Shown here one piece after another: positions 11,671-24,400 of a stretch of 64,000 nt of DNA. The notes beneath the pieces were generated by a model. That model worked only from the letters and a program-made list of their open reading frames with translations. It searched no databases and had not been told where the DNA came from. This DNA comes from Enchytraeus crypticus (taxonomy: Eukaryota > Annelida > Clitellata > Enchytraeida > Enchytraeidae): contig CAJHZI010000794.1 of the NCBI GenBank assembly GCA_905160935.1, forward strand, positions 2,704,501 through 2,768,500, read 5' to 3'. The first letter of the stretch is position 1; each line of letters begins with the position of its first letter. The position numbers and the translations under genes are program-made.

Positions 11671-14600
11671 TCATGTGGATTTTTCGCACACGCTGGAGAT
11701 GGGCTTGGGTGCGTCGGCCGACTGCGGGTTCAGAGAGAGTAGATCTAGATAGGTGCACTGCGCAGGTCTGTGCAGCTTTAAGTGCTGCTGGGCGTCTGAC
11801 AGCTTGAACCACTGGCGCTTACGACCTGCGTTAAAGTATCATACAATAAACACTATAGTCTAATATAGCTTTAGAGAGATGAAACCGACGTTAACATAGG
11901 CTTTACAGATATTTACACGCAATTAAATGCCAATAATAATAAAACTAGAGGTTAGTTTATAGTACTAAATACTTATAGTTTAATTTACAGTAATAAATAC
12001 CCATCAGGCAATAAATATCAATAAATGACAAGTAAGATACTACAACCTACAGTTTATGGGATATAAAATGTAGGTTGTAGTGATTCAGGGCTAGCTAAAC
12101 AATGCAATGTTGTTCTCAAATAGTGACTTTAATCATGTAATTTTAAATTATCTCAGTTGATAATGCAATTCTCAATTAACTGAGTTGATTTTATTTTAAA
12201 TCTCCAGATGATAATGTTATTCAAATAATTACCAGCTGATAATATTATTTTAAGTTATCTTAGTTGATTTCATTTTCAACGTTATTTTAAATTTTCTCAA
12301 CTGATAACAAATTATTCATTCTCACTCAACTCAGGTATAATTACTGTTGTTAATTGGTTGAGGCAGCGGCATAGTAGTTATAATGATCACTAGTAGACCA
12401 GCATCAGTGAGGTTCAAAATCAGGCATCTTCATTTTGAGATTTGACACTGACTTCCTTTAAATTCACTCAAATTTAAATGCTTAATTGTACTAGTTTGTT
12501 AAAGTACTTAGTTAAATTGCATTTAGCTTGCTTTTAAACTGTACTTCAAATATTTAAATGCCAGTAAATTGCTCTATAACTAAATTACAATTTCTTCAGC
12601 GTTAAGTATTTGTCTAATACTTAAATAAAATATATAAAATAAATAAATATATCTGATAATAATAAAATACATAATATAATATATAAAGTCTCTCTCAGAG
12701 CACTGCCTACTGGCAGGTCCATGGTACATAACGCCTCCACTCTTCTCTGTCTTCCGCCTTCCTCTTCATTTCCACATATGAGTGGGTCTTTAAATCATAT
12801 AACATACCTAATCTCGGCCTGCCTCTGCCTCTTTTTCCTTCCATTCTACCTTCTATGACCTCTTTTAATAGACCTTCCCCCTAGAATGTGTCCTATCCAT
12901 CTCTTCTTCCTATTTCTTAATACATTTATAAACTGTCTATCTGTGCCAACTCTCTCCAGGACTTCCTCATTTGTAACCTTTTGGGTCCAGCTAATCCTCT
13001 CCATTCTTCTCCAAATCCACATTTCCAATGCCTCCAGTTTCCTAATATCTTCCTTCCTTAAGGTCCATGTTTCACATCCATACAATAGCGTGGTCCAAAC
13101 CAAAGTTTTCAATATCTTTATCTTTGTGTCTTTCTTTAGACTTTTTGTTAATAGTTCTTTTCTACTACCAAAGGCCGCTTTTGCTTGTGCAATCCTACTG
13201 CATATTTCCATCTCACATTTCCCATCATCGGTTATAGTATGACCCAAATATTTGAAACTCCTTACCTGTTCCAGTTTCGTACCATTTATTGTGATATTAA
13301 CTTCACCTTTATTATTGGACACTCTCATAACCTTGGTCTTTTTTAGATTAATCTTCATTCCATATCTTAGGGCTGTATCATTCAGCCTATCCATTACTTT
13401 CTGCAATCCAATCTCGCTGCCCGCTACCATTCCTTGGTCATCTGCAAATCGTACATCGTGTAACAAATTCCCTCCTACTTTTATTCCTTCTTCCAAGTCT
13501 TCCATAGCTTCCTCCATCATTGCCTCAGCGTAAATGTTAAACAGCAGCGGCGAAATGCTACAACCTTGTCTTACTCCACGTCCTATTTCACCTTCTTCTG
13601 AGTATTCTTGTTGGATTTTGATACTGCTCTTTGATTCATGTACAAGTTCAAAATTAGTCTTCTATCTCTCCAGTCAATTCCTATTCTTTTTAAGATATTC
13701 ATCATCGTTATCCAATCAATCCTGTCAAAGGCCTTCTCGAAGTCTACAAAGCATACAAAAAACGTCATTACCATATTCTAAGCTTCTTTCGCAAAGAACC
13801 TGCATTACTCCTATTGCTTCTCTTGTGCCGCATCCTTTCCTAAAACCAAGTTGTGTCTTGCTCAGTATCATCTCTGCTTTCGACTGAATGCGATTATTTA
13901 CTATCTTTAATAAGATCTTCGATGCATGAGGAATATATATAGTAATAAATATATAATATAAAATAAATAAATAAACAGATAAATTATTTATTAGAGTGAC
14001 TGATGATTAAATAAAGAGATAAATTAATAATTAGAGTGAATGATACTCTAGGATTAAATAAAGAGATAAATTAATAATTAGAGTGAATGATACTCCAGGA
14101 TTAAATAAAGAGATAAATTAATAATTAGAGTGAATGATACTCTAGGATTAAATAAAAAGATAAATTATTAATTAGAGTGAATGATACTCCATGATTAAAT
14201 AAAGAGATAAATTATTAATTAGAGTGACTGATGATTAAATAAAGAAATAAATTATTAATTAGAGTGACTGATGATTAAATAAAGAGCTAAATTATTAATT
14301 AGAGTGACTGATGATTAAATAAAGAAATAAATTATTAATTAGAGTGACTGATGATTAAATAAAGAGCTAAATTATTAATTAGAGTGACTGATGATTAAAT
14401 AAAGAAATAAATTATTAATTAGAGTGACTGATGATTAAATAAAGAGATAAATTATTAATTAGAGTGACTGATGATTAAATAAAGAAATAAATTATTAATT
14501 AGAGTGACTGATGATTAAATAAAGAAATAAATTAATTAGAGTGACTGATGATTAAATAAAGAAATAAATTATTAATTAGAATGAGTAATTAACGATACAG

Positions 14601-16757
14601 GTTGAAGTTTGATCGACTAACCAACGCTCTTGTCATCCCAATCTTCGAGCAAATCATCGACAACCATTACATACACTGACGTCTTTGTCTTGCACTCCAC
14701 GTCCTACATAACACACAATCTTACTATTTGCAGCAGGATTAATCATCAGTTTCTATGGGGTAAATGCCATTATAAATGTCAATTTAAGGAACCTTAAATT
14801 ACATTACTTTATATTGAATCACATTACTTTATAATGAATTAGTGTTTATGTATACATCACAGTAATCATAAGCCCAGAAGCATTGTATACAAACTAACTT
14901 GTTAGAAATTTAGCATTGATCACTTAAATAATTAATCAAATCCATATTAAATAGTATAATTATATTATCTACCAGCGACGCTTAACGAGCAGCTGTGTGC
15001 CATATTTATATGTTGTTGTATTTTGACCCTGCCCATCATTTATCACATAACTTTCGGCTTAAAATTAAAAATTAACTGCTGGTTCTTTACTGATGTGAAA
15101 AAAATAAAGACTGAAATTAAAGTAAGTAATCTGCTATTGCTTCTCATATTTAATTTTATATCACTAACTCTTACATAATTAATAGCAAGAATGGTTAGAT
15201 ATTAGACTGAAAATCTGTAGGTGCCAGATTAAAATAATAATAATAATAATAATATTAATAAAGGTTTAACATCATATAACTGGCTGGAGCCAGTGGCGAA
15301 GTCGGTAAGATACTCGACCGCGGATCAGTTGATGCGGGTTCAAATCCTGGGCTCGCCCGTCACTGACATTGCTTTCGAGTGAGGAAATTGACGTTAACCT
15401 TAGCTTTTTTTACCAGCTTTATCAGTTTCCTCATCCAGGGATGATGTCAGGAATGTCAAATATTGCGTTCCACATTTGTTGCGGTTGGACTAGAATTCAG
15501 CTACTAGGTAGATCAGATAATAATAAAAAATTTAATACTACCTCAAACACCCCCAAACATCTGCCCAATTCACCCTTGACCCCTGCTTCCTCATAGACCT
15601 CCCTCACTGCGGCCACACGGGGGTCCTCAGTGGGCTCTATCCCCCCTCCTGGTACAATCCAGTGATCCTGGTTCCTGCTGGCCGTCACCATCAATACCTA
15701 CACAATACAATACAATACAATACCTACACAATACCTACATGATATAATACAATACAGTACAATACCTACACGATACCTACACGATACAATACAATGCACT
15801 ACAATACAACACAATACAATACAATACAACACAGTACATTACAAGACGATACAATACAATACAACAGCAACGTAATTTAGTACAGTAAAAAGCATTTTCA
15901 GAACAATCAGTAGAAGGTACATTAACTTATAACATAACAAAGCACACATTTTTCCCCGAGTTGTGTCTGGGCAACTGAACAGTAACCGCTAACTGCATGT
16001 GTCATAAGAGGCGATTAGGCAAAAACTGAGGAAGGTAATGCGAAACCATCTCAGAAGCTATAATTTTCAACAGATGAAACAGGCTAAATAAGGTATGGAT
16101 ATGAAAACTTTTTGTGAAGGAATTATTTAACTTGTTAATCAATAGAGTGCCCTCTATGGAGCGTGATAACAGACTCTGAGTATGACTATGTACATTGGAC
16201 CTGCCACTTAGCATTTTCTTCTCATACAATTTTATTATAATTAAGAACAAAGTTCAATAAAACAAGAGAAGTGAAATTCGTAAAGGTTAAATTGTTTTCT
16301 TTGAAAAAGTTGCTGTCGAATGACCTATATAGTTTACTGGGATATAAAAAAATATTACCTATGGATATTAAAAAATTAATACCTATACAAATTTTTAGCA
16401 TGAGCAATATTTGATATCAATTAAGAATACAGTACTGATGTAGCCACTGTACAGTAGCTATATCAATATTGCATTCCTGATTGATATCTACTATTCAGAA
16501 ATCAAAGCTCACAATTGATGACATCTAATCTAAAATAGAATTTTAAAAAATTCCTTGAATAAATTTATTCCAATACAAGTGGTTTTAATCAAATAAACAT
16601 CAGATTATTTTAGTATTGCTAGAGAAATGACACAGAAAAAAAATTCCTTGAACTATACCTCTTGCTCTGTTCTATCTCGAACACAGACGCAGGCGGCACG
16701 AAGTCGAAAGCCGTTTGCATCATAAGTTCGAATCTGATTTAGTTTTTCCTTAACCAT
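11671..16757 (-). CDS. NUDT3: Nudix hydrolase, diphosphoinositol polyphosphate phosphohydrolase (DIPP) type
   Basis: Four exons on the minus strand, in coding order 16757-16659, 15697-15542, 14703-14622, 11825-11671; phases join as 0, 0, 1 and give 163 residues (human NUDT3 has 172). It begins MVKEKLNQIRTYD, close to the vertebrate DIPP N-terminus, so this ATG is likely the true start. Exon 2 holds WIVPGGG and a complete Nudix box at residues 51-73 (G51, E57, R65-E66, E69-E70, G72). Exon 3 ends in LLEDWDDKSVG and exon 4 opens RKRQWFKL, both DIPP signatures. The C-terminal tail after QCTYLDLL is divergent. Known role of the family: cytosolic Mg-dependent removal of the beta-phosphate from InsP7/InsP8, diadenosine polyphosphates and some mRNA caps. 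Splice sites are consensus GT-AG. Assignment to NUDT3 rather than NUDT4/10/11 is arbitrary, since invertebrates usually have one such gene. No promoter motif was recognised. Confidence 0.93.
12690..13950 (-). mobile_element. LINE-B copy, 5'-truncated, with reverse transcriptase remnant
   Basis: In the intron between Nudix exons 3 and 4, same strand as the gene. 13774-13583 encodes FVDFEKAFDRIDW (motif A) and, after a frame break, 13520-12846 encodes VRFADDQGMVAGS (motif C), LLYGCETWTLRKEDIRKLE, and RKKRWIGHIL. The 3' end carries CATGGACCTGCCAGTAGGCA and a short GAGAG tail. The C-terminal sequence resembles RTE-like endonuclease-RT elements; the clade is tentative. Confidence 0.88.
13955..14590. 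repeat. 40-bp minisatellite in the Nudix intron
   Basis: About 15 tandem units containing ATTAGAGTGACTGATGATTA and AATAAAGAAATAAATT, with a longer variant at 14030-14200. The array stops about 30 bases from the donor of the exon 14703-14622. Confidence 0.92.
15228..15450 (+). mobile_element. SINE1 with adjoining LINE-A-like scraps
   Basis: 15282-15412 is SINE1 (AGATACTCGACCGCGGATCA, GGTTCAAATCC, GAGGAAATTGACGTTAACC), flanked by an AATAAT run with AAAGGTTTAAC and by CCTCATCCAGGGATGATGTC, both LINE-A tail sequence. It lies 90 bases from the donor of Nudix exon 2. Confidence 0.75.
15691..15870. repeat. (AATAC)n-type array spanning the acceptor of Nudix exon 2
   Basis: On the plus strand, CAATACCTACAC recurs at 15693, about 15720 and 15755, mixed with plain ACAATAC units. 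On the coding strand this is the acceptor context GTGTAG followed by GTATTG, the first two codons of the exon. Confidence 0.8.
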
Positions 16758-17404
16758 ATCAGAATAGGATGAGCACCACTGAGAAGATGTTATAGGAGTG
16801 GACAAAATCCACAGTTAAAGCACAATCACCCACTAGACGACATAGGGGCTCGATGGAAGTTAGCCTTTCACACGGAACAATATGGAGCGAAATATTTCAT
16901 CAATTATCAATGAATTCTGGCACTAGAAATGTAACAAAATTAATAATATATTGTTAGAACAGTTAATATATTGAATATATATTATAATTATAATATATAG
17001 AATAATATATTGGTGAACAGTTGAACCTCGACAATGAGATCACTGACGTGTTAGGTGATGGTCGCGATGTGGTTCAGAAACTATGTGGACGCTGTTAGTG
17101 TCCTGACGTAACCAGAAACATGGAAAACACTTCCACCATAATTAATAAAAAGAGGAACTTAAAATGAGTATCTATTGTTAGAATGTTTTATAGATAATAA
17201 AATTTTACTGTTTTAGAAATAAGGAAAAATTAAGAAACAAACTATATTCCGGTTATTAAATATTTTATTGTCTAGTTAATCCTTCATTTTTTACATTATA
17301 GTTAAATGTTTATATAGATATACATCACTAAATATTTCAAAAAGCTTCAAGTTGGAAAACAAATTTTCTCAATTTCATTATTTGATGGCTTAGTTATATT
17401 GATA

Positions 17405-17530
17405 TGAAGAAGAAACAGAAGACAGAAAAGAGAGGAGATGTTATATACCATGGACCTGCCAGTAGGCAGTGAACTAAGACAGAGAGAGAGAGACACAGAC
17501 AAGAGAGCTAGAGAGAGAGAAGAGCTCACT
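17405..17530 (+). mobile_element. LINE-B 3' terminus
   Basis: ACCATGGACCTGCCAGTAGG followed by CAGTGAACTAAGACAGAGAG and a GA-rich tail; only the last 120 bases of the element. Confidence 0.75.
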
Positions 17531-17764
17531 TAGAACATGCTGACATTAACTAAAAATTATCACCAGTCGTCCAGTTTGGATTCTAATTGCAGTAGTCCTA
17601 TAAATTTAAATTTTGACCATATTTCACGCCTAACGTATCACATCAATTAAAACTACAGTCAAATGACGCCTGCCTTCAAAGCCTACATGAGTAACTTTCC
17701 ACGGTTTATGTAGGGGTTATGACTGCACATATGCAGGCTGCTGTGTGAGTATATAATGATCCAC

Positions 17765-18055
17765 AGTTGAATATCTTTGACTGATGATCAATGGAGGCGA
17801 AGTCGATAACGACATCGCCCCTTGACTTCTGCCGAGATGCATACACATCAAAATCGACACACCGATGTCGGTGTGTGTGTGAGTGAGTGTGTATATATAT
17901 GTATACATATATGTATCTCGGCAGAAGCCAGTGGCGATGTCGGTAAGATATTCAACCATGGATCAGTCAGTATGTGTGAGGTTCAAATCCTGGGCTCGAC
18001 TGACATCGCTTTCGAGTGAGGAAACTGACTTTAACATTAGCATTTTTTAGCTTTA
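17765..18055 (+). mobile_element. SINE1 with an inverted partial copy
   Basis: 17918-18055 is SINE1 in plus orientation (GGCAGAAGCCAGTGGCGATG, GGTTCAAATCC). 17790-17835 holds the same head inverted (CATCGCC, TTCTGCCGAGA), so the two can pair around a TG/TA-rich loop. Confidence 0.7.
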
Positions 18056-18234
18056 TGTATGGATGTTTGTGTAAGTGTGCCTATGTGGTATGTTTGCATT
18101 CTTTTTGTCTGTAAAACACTATGCAGGTAGGAGAGTGCATGTCCACATAGATGTATATGGGTATGTATATGTATGTTTGAAGGTTTGTTTCCATGGGTAT
18201 ATGTATATATGTGATACTTATATATGTGTAGATA

Positions 18235-18345
18235 TGTTGTATGTAGGAACTTATTTTTGCTCATCGCTAGGATTTGCCTCAATAGTGCTCGATGTTGTCA
18301 TGGCCGACAGTAGCACTTTAATTATTGTTATGTAATATTTTGCAT
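18235..18345 (+). mobile_element. LINE-C 3' tail fragment
   Basis: TGCCTCAATAGTGCTCGATG and GTAGCACTTTAATTATTGTT match the end of the longer LINE-C copy at 20.5-21.05 kb. At 18470-18575 a unit around GGAAGTTCAAGACTTCCAGA is duplicated in tandem. (TA)n occupies 18970-19020. Confidence 0.65.
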
Positions 18346-18970
18346 TGATATTTAATAAGTATTAATATTGATATTTAATAAGTAAATATGCTTATCAAGG
18401 CTTGTTTTTCCTTTACAATTTTTGTATGATGTAGTATGAAATTATGACTACACTGTTGTTGTTGTTACAAGTGATCAGGAAGTTCAAGACTTCCAGAACC
18501 AGTTTAAATTAAGTATGTTATCAGGAAGTATGTTATCAGGAAGTTCAAGACTTCCAGAACCAGTTAAATTAAGTCTATGATGATAAAGGGCAAAATAAAG
18601 AAACAACGTCTACGATGGATAAGAGTCAGTTATTATTAGTATGTAATATCAATCGATAAATAAAACCAATACAAGATACAGTGTAGAATATATTAATATT
18701 ACTATATTTCCAAAACTTAATATAAACTGACTTTGATTTTCTAATCACTAAAAACATAAATAATTGCAAAAATTAATTTGTTTACATATCCACAACTTCC
18801 ACAAGCCACAAGACATTAATTCTCGATATTTACGTTTAATTCTACCCATATCTTTGAGTCCACTCTCCTAAAATCATACCAGAATTCCAATTCCATCCAA
18901 ACTCATCCTACTTAAAGTATACAAGCTGGCTATGGTTCCATTTTTTAAAGAAAGAGTTATAAGATGGTAA

Positions 18971-19022
<52 letters not shown>

Positions 19023-19679
19023 TCAGTAATTGTCTAAATTTAATGGCTCTGCTCCAGTATTTAACAGTGCGGACATTTAATTTAAAAAACGAACTTAATT
19101 TAAATAGACTGGTATTCTGAATTTTTCATTCAAAGATAGTCGAAAACAAATATATTTGGTCTAAAATCCCCTACCTTATAAATCTAAATGATCAAAGTTC
19201 TGTGAAAATGTCAAAATAATAGCACGTTATGATGCAATAAACTAGTTAAATCAAAATGAGAAGTTTACGAACGAGAGAAAACGAGAAGTCAGCATCTGTA
19301 TGAGACAGACAAGATCTTTGGATATCTTAGTTGTAGCTTCGAAAGAAAATAAACTAATCAACAAATTGCTGCTTAAAAAGCTGCCTCAATAATAATAAAG
19401 ACGACATATAAATTAAACGACTACAGTATTCCACGGCCACGGTATTGTAATTTAAATATGAAGACAAAATCTAAAACTGAGCCCAACTCTGCTCCATTTT
19501 ATAAAATAGAAATTAGATACAGAAGGTAAGAAAGCTTAATTTTTAGTTTCATTTGAAAAAAGAGATTTCTGAACAAACTAGACCGCAAAATCAAGTTTTA
19601 AGTTAAATGATTCATTCTCTTTTGAAACATATATACTTGATGGAATTTTATTTTGTCTGTCCTTTTTAATTAGAATTTA

Positions 19680-19950
19680 ATAATTTGTCTTATAAATTAT
19701 AATGAAACGCAGCACAATGATGATCAGATCTGAAATAATAATAACAGCAATTAGAGTGCTACAGCCATCAATGACAACATCGAACCATATTGAGACAAAA
19801 TCAAGCCGGCGAGCAAAAAGAGTGTCCAGAAACGGTGCAAATACCAAAATCCAGAAAATCAGTCCAAATTTGAGTAGGAATTTTCTTCCTTTCACTTTGT
19901 GCACCCCTCAAGAAACTGTTAATACAGAAGGAAAGGATGATCAGGAGAAG
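19680..19950 (-). mobile_element. LINE-C 3' UTR, reversed
   Basis: Reverse complement of the LINE-C tail: AGAGTGCTACAGCCATCAAT, AAATCAAGCCGGCGAGCAAA. Its inner end forms one arm of the hairpin at 19911-19987. A plus-strand LINE-C tail scrap also lies at 20140-20260, and a SINE2 tail at 20400-20465. Confidence 0.7.
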
Positions 19951-19987
19951 TCCTGATCATCCTTTCCTTCTGTATGAACAGTTTCTT
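19911..19987. repeat. 36-bp inverted repeat (hairpin), loop of 4
   Basis: Arm AGAAACTGTT-(2)-ACAGAAGGAAAGG and ATGATCAGGA, loop GAAG, then the near-perfect complement ending in AACAGTTTCT. It sits at the border of the reversed LINE-C. Confidence 0.9.
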
Positions 19988-20479
19988 AGACGGTTGAAGG
20001 CTTTTTCTCTATAACCTCTCCTATATTCAACCTTTATTCTCCTATATTCTCCTGATTGCACAGGAACTGTGACCAACACGTAAACATCGAACCATTCCAC
20101 TAGTACCCTACGTCAGATTGAACTCACGGATTTTGGCTTGCAACGTTTTTGGACCCCACTCACTACTTATAGGACTTGATTTGGTACCTTTATGCTCAAT
20201 GTTATCATGAACGACAGTGGCACTCTTCTGTTGTAGTTGTTGATACTATTATCCGGTTAGCCTCAGAAATAATTAAAGCTCAGCACTTTCGTTGTTTAAA
20301 TTGGGATTCATCTTTTATTTAATATAACTCCTTGCGTTTTTTGTTAGTGTTGGATTTAGGTTGAATGCTAATGCTAGAAATAGTATTATTACAGATTAAG
20401 GTATAGATCTAGATATCAACATAGTTGATCATTTCACTATAATGTGTGTTATTATTATATTATTAAGGCTAGTGTGAAT

Positions 20480-21045
20480 CTGAATGTTACAATGTTAGTC
20501 TTTGCATTGGCTAAAGTTTAAAGAGCGTATCATTTACAAAACAGCTTTGTTAACCTATAAGTCCATCACCATCCCTGGACAAACTTGTAAGTCTCACTTG
20601 ATTAAAGTGATGCAGCCTGCTATTACTCGGTCTTCTAAGTTAATTACTCTTGTGAGACCTAGCTTACCTTCACGCTCTAAGCTATCTAATCGTTCTTTCC
20701 AGCATGCTGCACGTCAGATCTGGAATGCTCTTCCATCCAATCTTCGGAAATCTTCATTTGAATCACATCAGCCTTTGCTTTCCTAAGAGCAGTTCCATAA
20801 GCAGTTGAAGACCTATCTTTTCCATCCCTCTTTTCCATCCAGTGTCCATGAGCAGCGACCTGCGCCTAAACCACCTTTTCTTTAACTCCCTTTACTTTGG
20901 ACTGAATTTCTGGATTTTGGAATTTGCACCGTTTGTGGACCTTCTTTTTTTGCTCGCCGGCTTGATTTTGTCTCAATAGTGCTCGATGTTGTCATTGATG
21001 ACTGTAGCACTCTAATTGTTGTTATTGTTATTATTATTACACGAA
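20480..21045 (+). mobile_element. LINE-C 3' end with polymerase C-terminus
   Basis: 20500-20850 encodes a typical non-LTR C-terminal region: LHWLKFKERIIYKTALLTYK, QHAARQIWNALPSNLR, a stop, then EQFHKQLKTYLF in the same frame. The 3' UTR ends TGTAGCACTCTAATTGTTG and a TTA tail. It lies directly upstream of the receptor phosphatase first exon. Confidence 0.85.
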
Positions 21046-21332
21046 TTAGAGTGATTAGTTTAGTGTGACAACTTTGTTTATTTTACAAATTAGCTAATAG
21101 TGGCCTGAGGGCCGATTATTGAATGGTCGTTAATTGATGGTTTGCAATAATGATGATGAAACAATGAACTGATGTCAGTTAAATAATCGCCATCTTAATG
21201 TCCAAATGTTGAAATTAAAATTGATATTTTGCGAAACTTAATATTTTACATACGAAATCCAAACTATTCATTTACTGCGGTAGTCGGTAGTGAGTCAGAT
21301 TGGATATTGTTTATTAATAATAGTCCTCTAGT

Positions 21333-21423
21333 ATGGCGGTGTTTAGATTGATTCTAGGAGATTTTTATATTTATTTTATTTTATTAATTTATCTCTCACT
21401 GTTTGGCGAAATCCTAAGCGATG
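21333..21423 (+). CDS. first coding exon of the receptor phosphatase: signal peptide
   Basis: ATG at 21333 opens 30 codons with a long hydrophobic core (FYIYFILLIYLSLF) ending ILSD, then a consensus GTAAGA donor in phase 1. Exon 2 at 22561 needs phase 1, so the join reads SDEVVNKQNVALL. The hydrophobic N-terminus and matching phase support this as the secretion signal; no other upstream exon was seen. A LINE-C 3' end finishes about 290 bases upstream, so the promoter must lie within or beyond it. Confidence 0.72.
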
Positions 21424-24400
21424 GTAAGAATAGTTTTCTTATACTATTATATTTTAGTTGTAATGTCTCAATTTCATCAGCAATGCACTAGTACGGGTTT
21501 TATTGCTTTTATTACTTGTAATTCTTTTAGTTAAGAATTTATCGAAAGTAATCATATTATTGTGTTTTAAAGTTACTGGCACTTACTGCTAAGCATATTG
21601 TACTTACTTAAATAAAGATATTGGTTTTTTAAGCTTCGCATTGTCTGTCTGATTATTATAGTTTAACGTACAAAATGTATGACAAAAATGATGTTAATGA
21701 TCTAAACATATTCCTTAGTTGTATGTATTTTTCAAGGTATTCATCAAATTATTTCATAAAATCATTATTAAGCGAAGTCTTTCTAAAGGGACTAAAGCCG
21801 ATATTAACATCAGTTTCATCTCTCGACAGATATCAGTGACTGGCAAACCCAAAATTTTAGCGTTGATGCATGAGCTTGTTTTATTTCTAGGAGAATTAGA
21901 GGTGATCTTATAGAGGTTTATAAAATAATGCATGGGCTTACAGAATTAAGAGCAACCGTTTTTTCAAATTCTCCAATAATGGTTTAAGAGGTCAAAGCTA
22001 TAAGTTGTTTAAGCCTAGTGTAAGGACAGACTTTGGAAAGTTTTCTTTTTCTCAAAGGGGATTGATAGGTGGAACTCTTTGAGTGAGGAGGTTGCAAATG
22101 CGGTGTCGGTGAATAGTTTTAAAAACAAGCTGGATGTTGTAATTATGTATCGTAGGGGATTAAAATAAGCCCTTGACTTTCTTTCCTTGTTCCTGCTATC
22201 TAAGTTTGACTAAGGATTGAATAACGAAAGATGGTAGCAGTTCTGGTAAATTCTGGTAACGTACAAAATGTATGACAAAGTCGATGTTAATGATCTAAAC
22301 AAATTCCTTAGTTGTATGTATTTGTCAAGTTATTCATCAAATTATTTCATCTAATCACTATTAAGCAAAGTATTTCTAAAGGGACTAAAGCCGATATTAA
22401 CGTCAGTGTCATCTCTCGACAGATATCAGTGACGGGCCAACTCAAAATTTTATTGCTGGTGTATGAGCTTGTTGTTTGTTGTAGAAGTTGTTAACAAGCA
22501 GAATGTAGCACTACTACTCAAAATTTTATTGCTGGTGTATGAGCTTGTTGTTTGTTGTAGAAGTTGTTAACAAGCAGAATGTAGCACTACTACGTCACAG
22601 TACGACGAAGCAGTCCTCTCAGCGGGATGATGAGAGTAAGTCGGAGAATGCCATTGATGGAGACGACAGCACGTGTAGCCACACTAACGAGACGGAGAAT
22701 AACGGTAACTGGACGGTTGATTTAGGCAGTGTGCACACGGTTGCTCACTTCGTTATCAATACTGGTATGATTTGATCTGCATGTTTCTAAGAGTTATTTC
22801 AATGGACAATGAAATGCTTATCCATGATTAAATGTAACAATTTTACTGTTACCTACTTTGAAGCTGTTTATATTTGTTTATAATTGTTTTTGTTTGTATG
22901 TAGTCAATTATTTGTATCTTTCAAACCTGTGATTTCACTGTTTGATAAACTCGCTGCTGGAATCGGTCCCAGGACTTAAGACAAACATTAATTTTAATGT
23001 ATAAGACTTTACCTTATGCTCTATGCACTGAGCTATTTGACATTCTAAGAAGCTTTATTATTAAACTTTATGCATTATTATGTTGCATGCTACCCTGCAT
23101 TTTAATTGTCATTTTGATGTCAGGGATATAGTAATAACAATTAATTTTAAGTGCTATTAATTAATAGCATCTCTGCTTTTGTCAGACGATTATATGCATT
23201 TGGAATCAGTTCATAACACTAGAACAATAATGCTGTTTCAGGACGCAATTGCCGTAATTGCTCTAGATAAATCAGCCGACTAGATGCATTTTGCTTCAGT
23301 TCATAACACTTGAACAATAATGCTGTTTCAAGACTCTATTACTATCGAAGTTGTTATAGAAATTCTTAATATTTTTATAAATTTCTATAATTTAATACAA
23401 TAATTTGTAATATAATATATTATTATGTTATATTATATTTTATTATATTACATTATAATTTGTATATTTATTTTTTCTAGGTAGTACATATTTTGGGTCA
23501 CCTTTTGAGGTACGCACAGCTCAGTCTCCAAATGGCTCACCAGTGCTCTGCAACTATGGTCAGGAAGAAATTTCACCAGAATATATTGTGAGCTGCATTG
23601 ACGGTCCAACGAAGGCTAGATTCGTTACAGTGACCAATATCCACAGTGGAGGTGTGCAGTTGTGCGAAGTCAGCATTATGGGTAAAACAAACAGTTTGTA
23701 ATCATTGGAATTAAATAGAATTAATCAGTAAAATATTTTATTAATAACTGATTAATAAAATTGTTAGGTCTATTGAAAAAAAACTGCATAAGTTTTTAAA
23801 ATTCTGGTATTCAGATATTTGGTATTCAGTTTGTAATCAACAGAATTAAGTAGAATTAATCAATAAAATATTTTATTAATAATTGATGAGTAAAATTTTT
23901 AGGTATATTGAAAACAAACTGCATAAGTTTTAAAAATTATGGTATTCAGATATTCAGGTATTTGATATTTTGTGTGTATTAAATTATGTATATAGTCGGA
24001 GGATTACTTATATACTACTTTTAATTTCAAATTTTTATTTAGAAATTGTTCATTGCTACCTTATTGCGCCAAAGTGTGTGAACGGAAAGCAAAAGTTTCG
24101 AAAAGGGTTTCGTAAGGATATCTTCTTACTATGGCTGTTGAAGTGTCCAATAAATGAGGGTAGGTTTATACAAAAATTGGCTGAGTAGATGGCTTGTTGG
24201 ATATTGTTAAACAGCGGATCAGTAGATGCAAGGTTCGAATCTAGTTCTCTCCCCATCACTGACTTGCAATTGAGCCGAAAACTGACATTAAACTTAGCTT
24301 TAGATAGCTTTTATTATTTTAGCGTATGTCAGATAAAATGTGTAATTTAATAGTTACTCAAACGTAACGGACACCATTTGATGCGTTTGTAGAATGTACG

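Noticed and set aside
12886..13887. Plus-strand ORFs of 93-118 residues
   Set aside because: Antisense shadows of the LINE-B polymerase on the minus strand.
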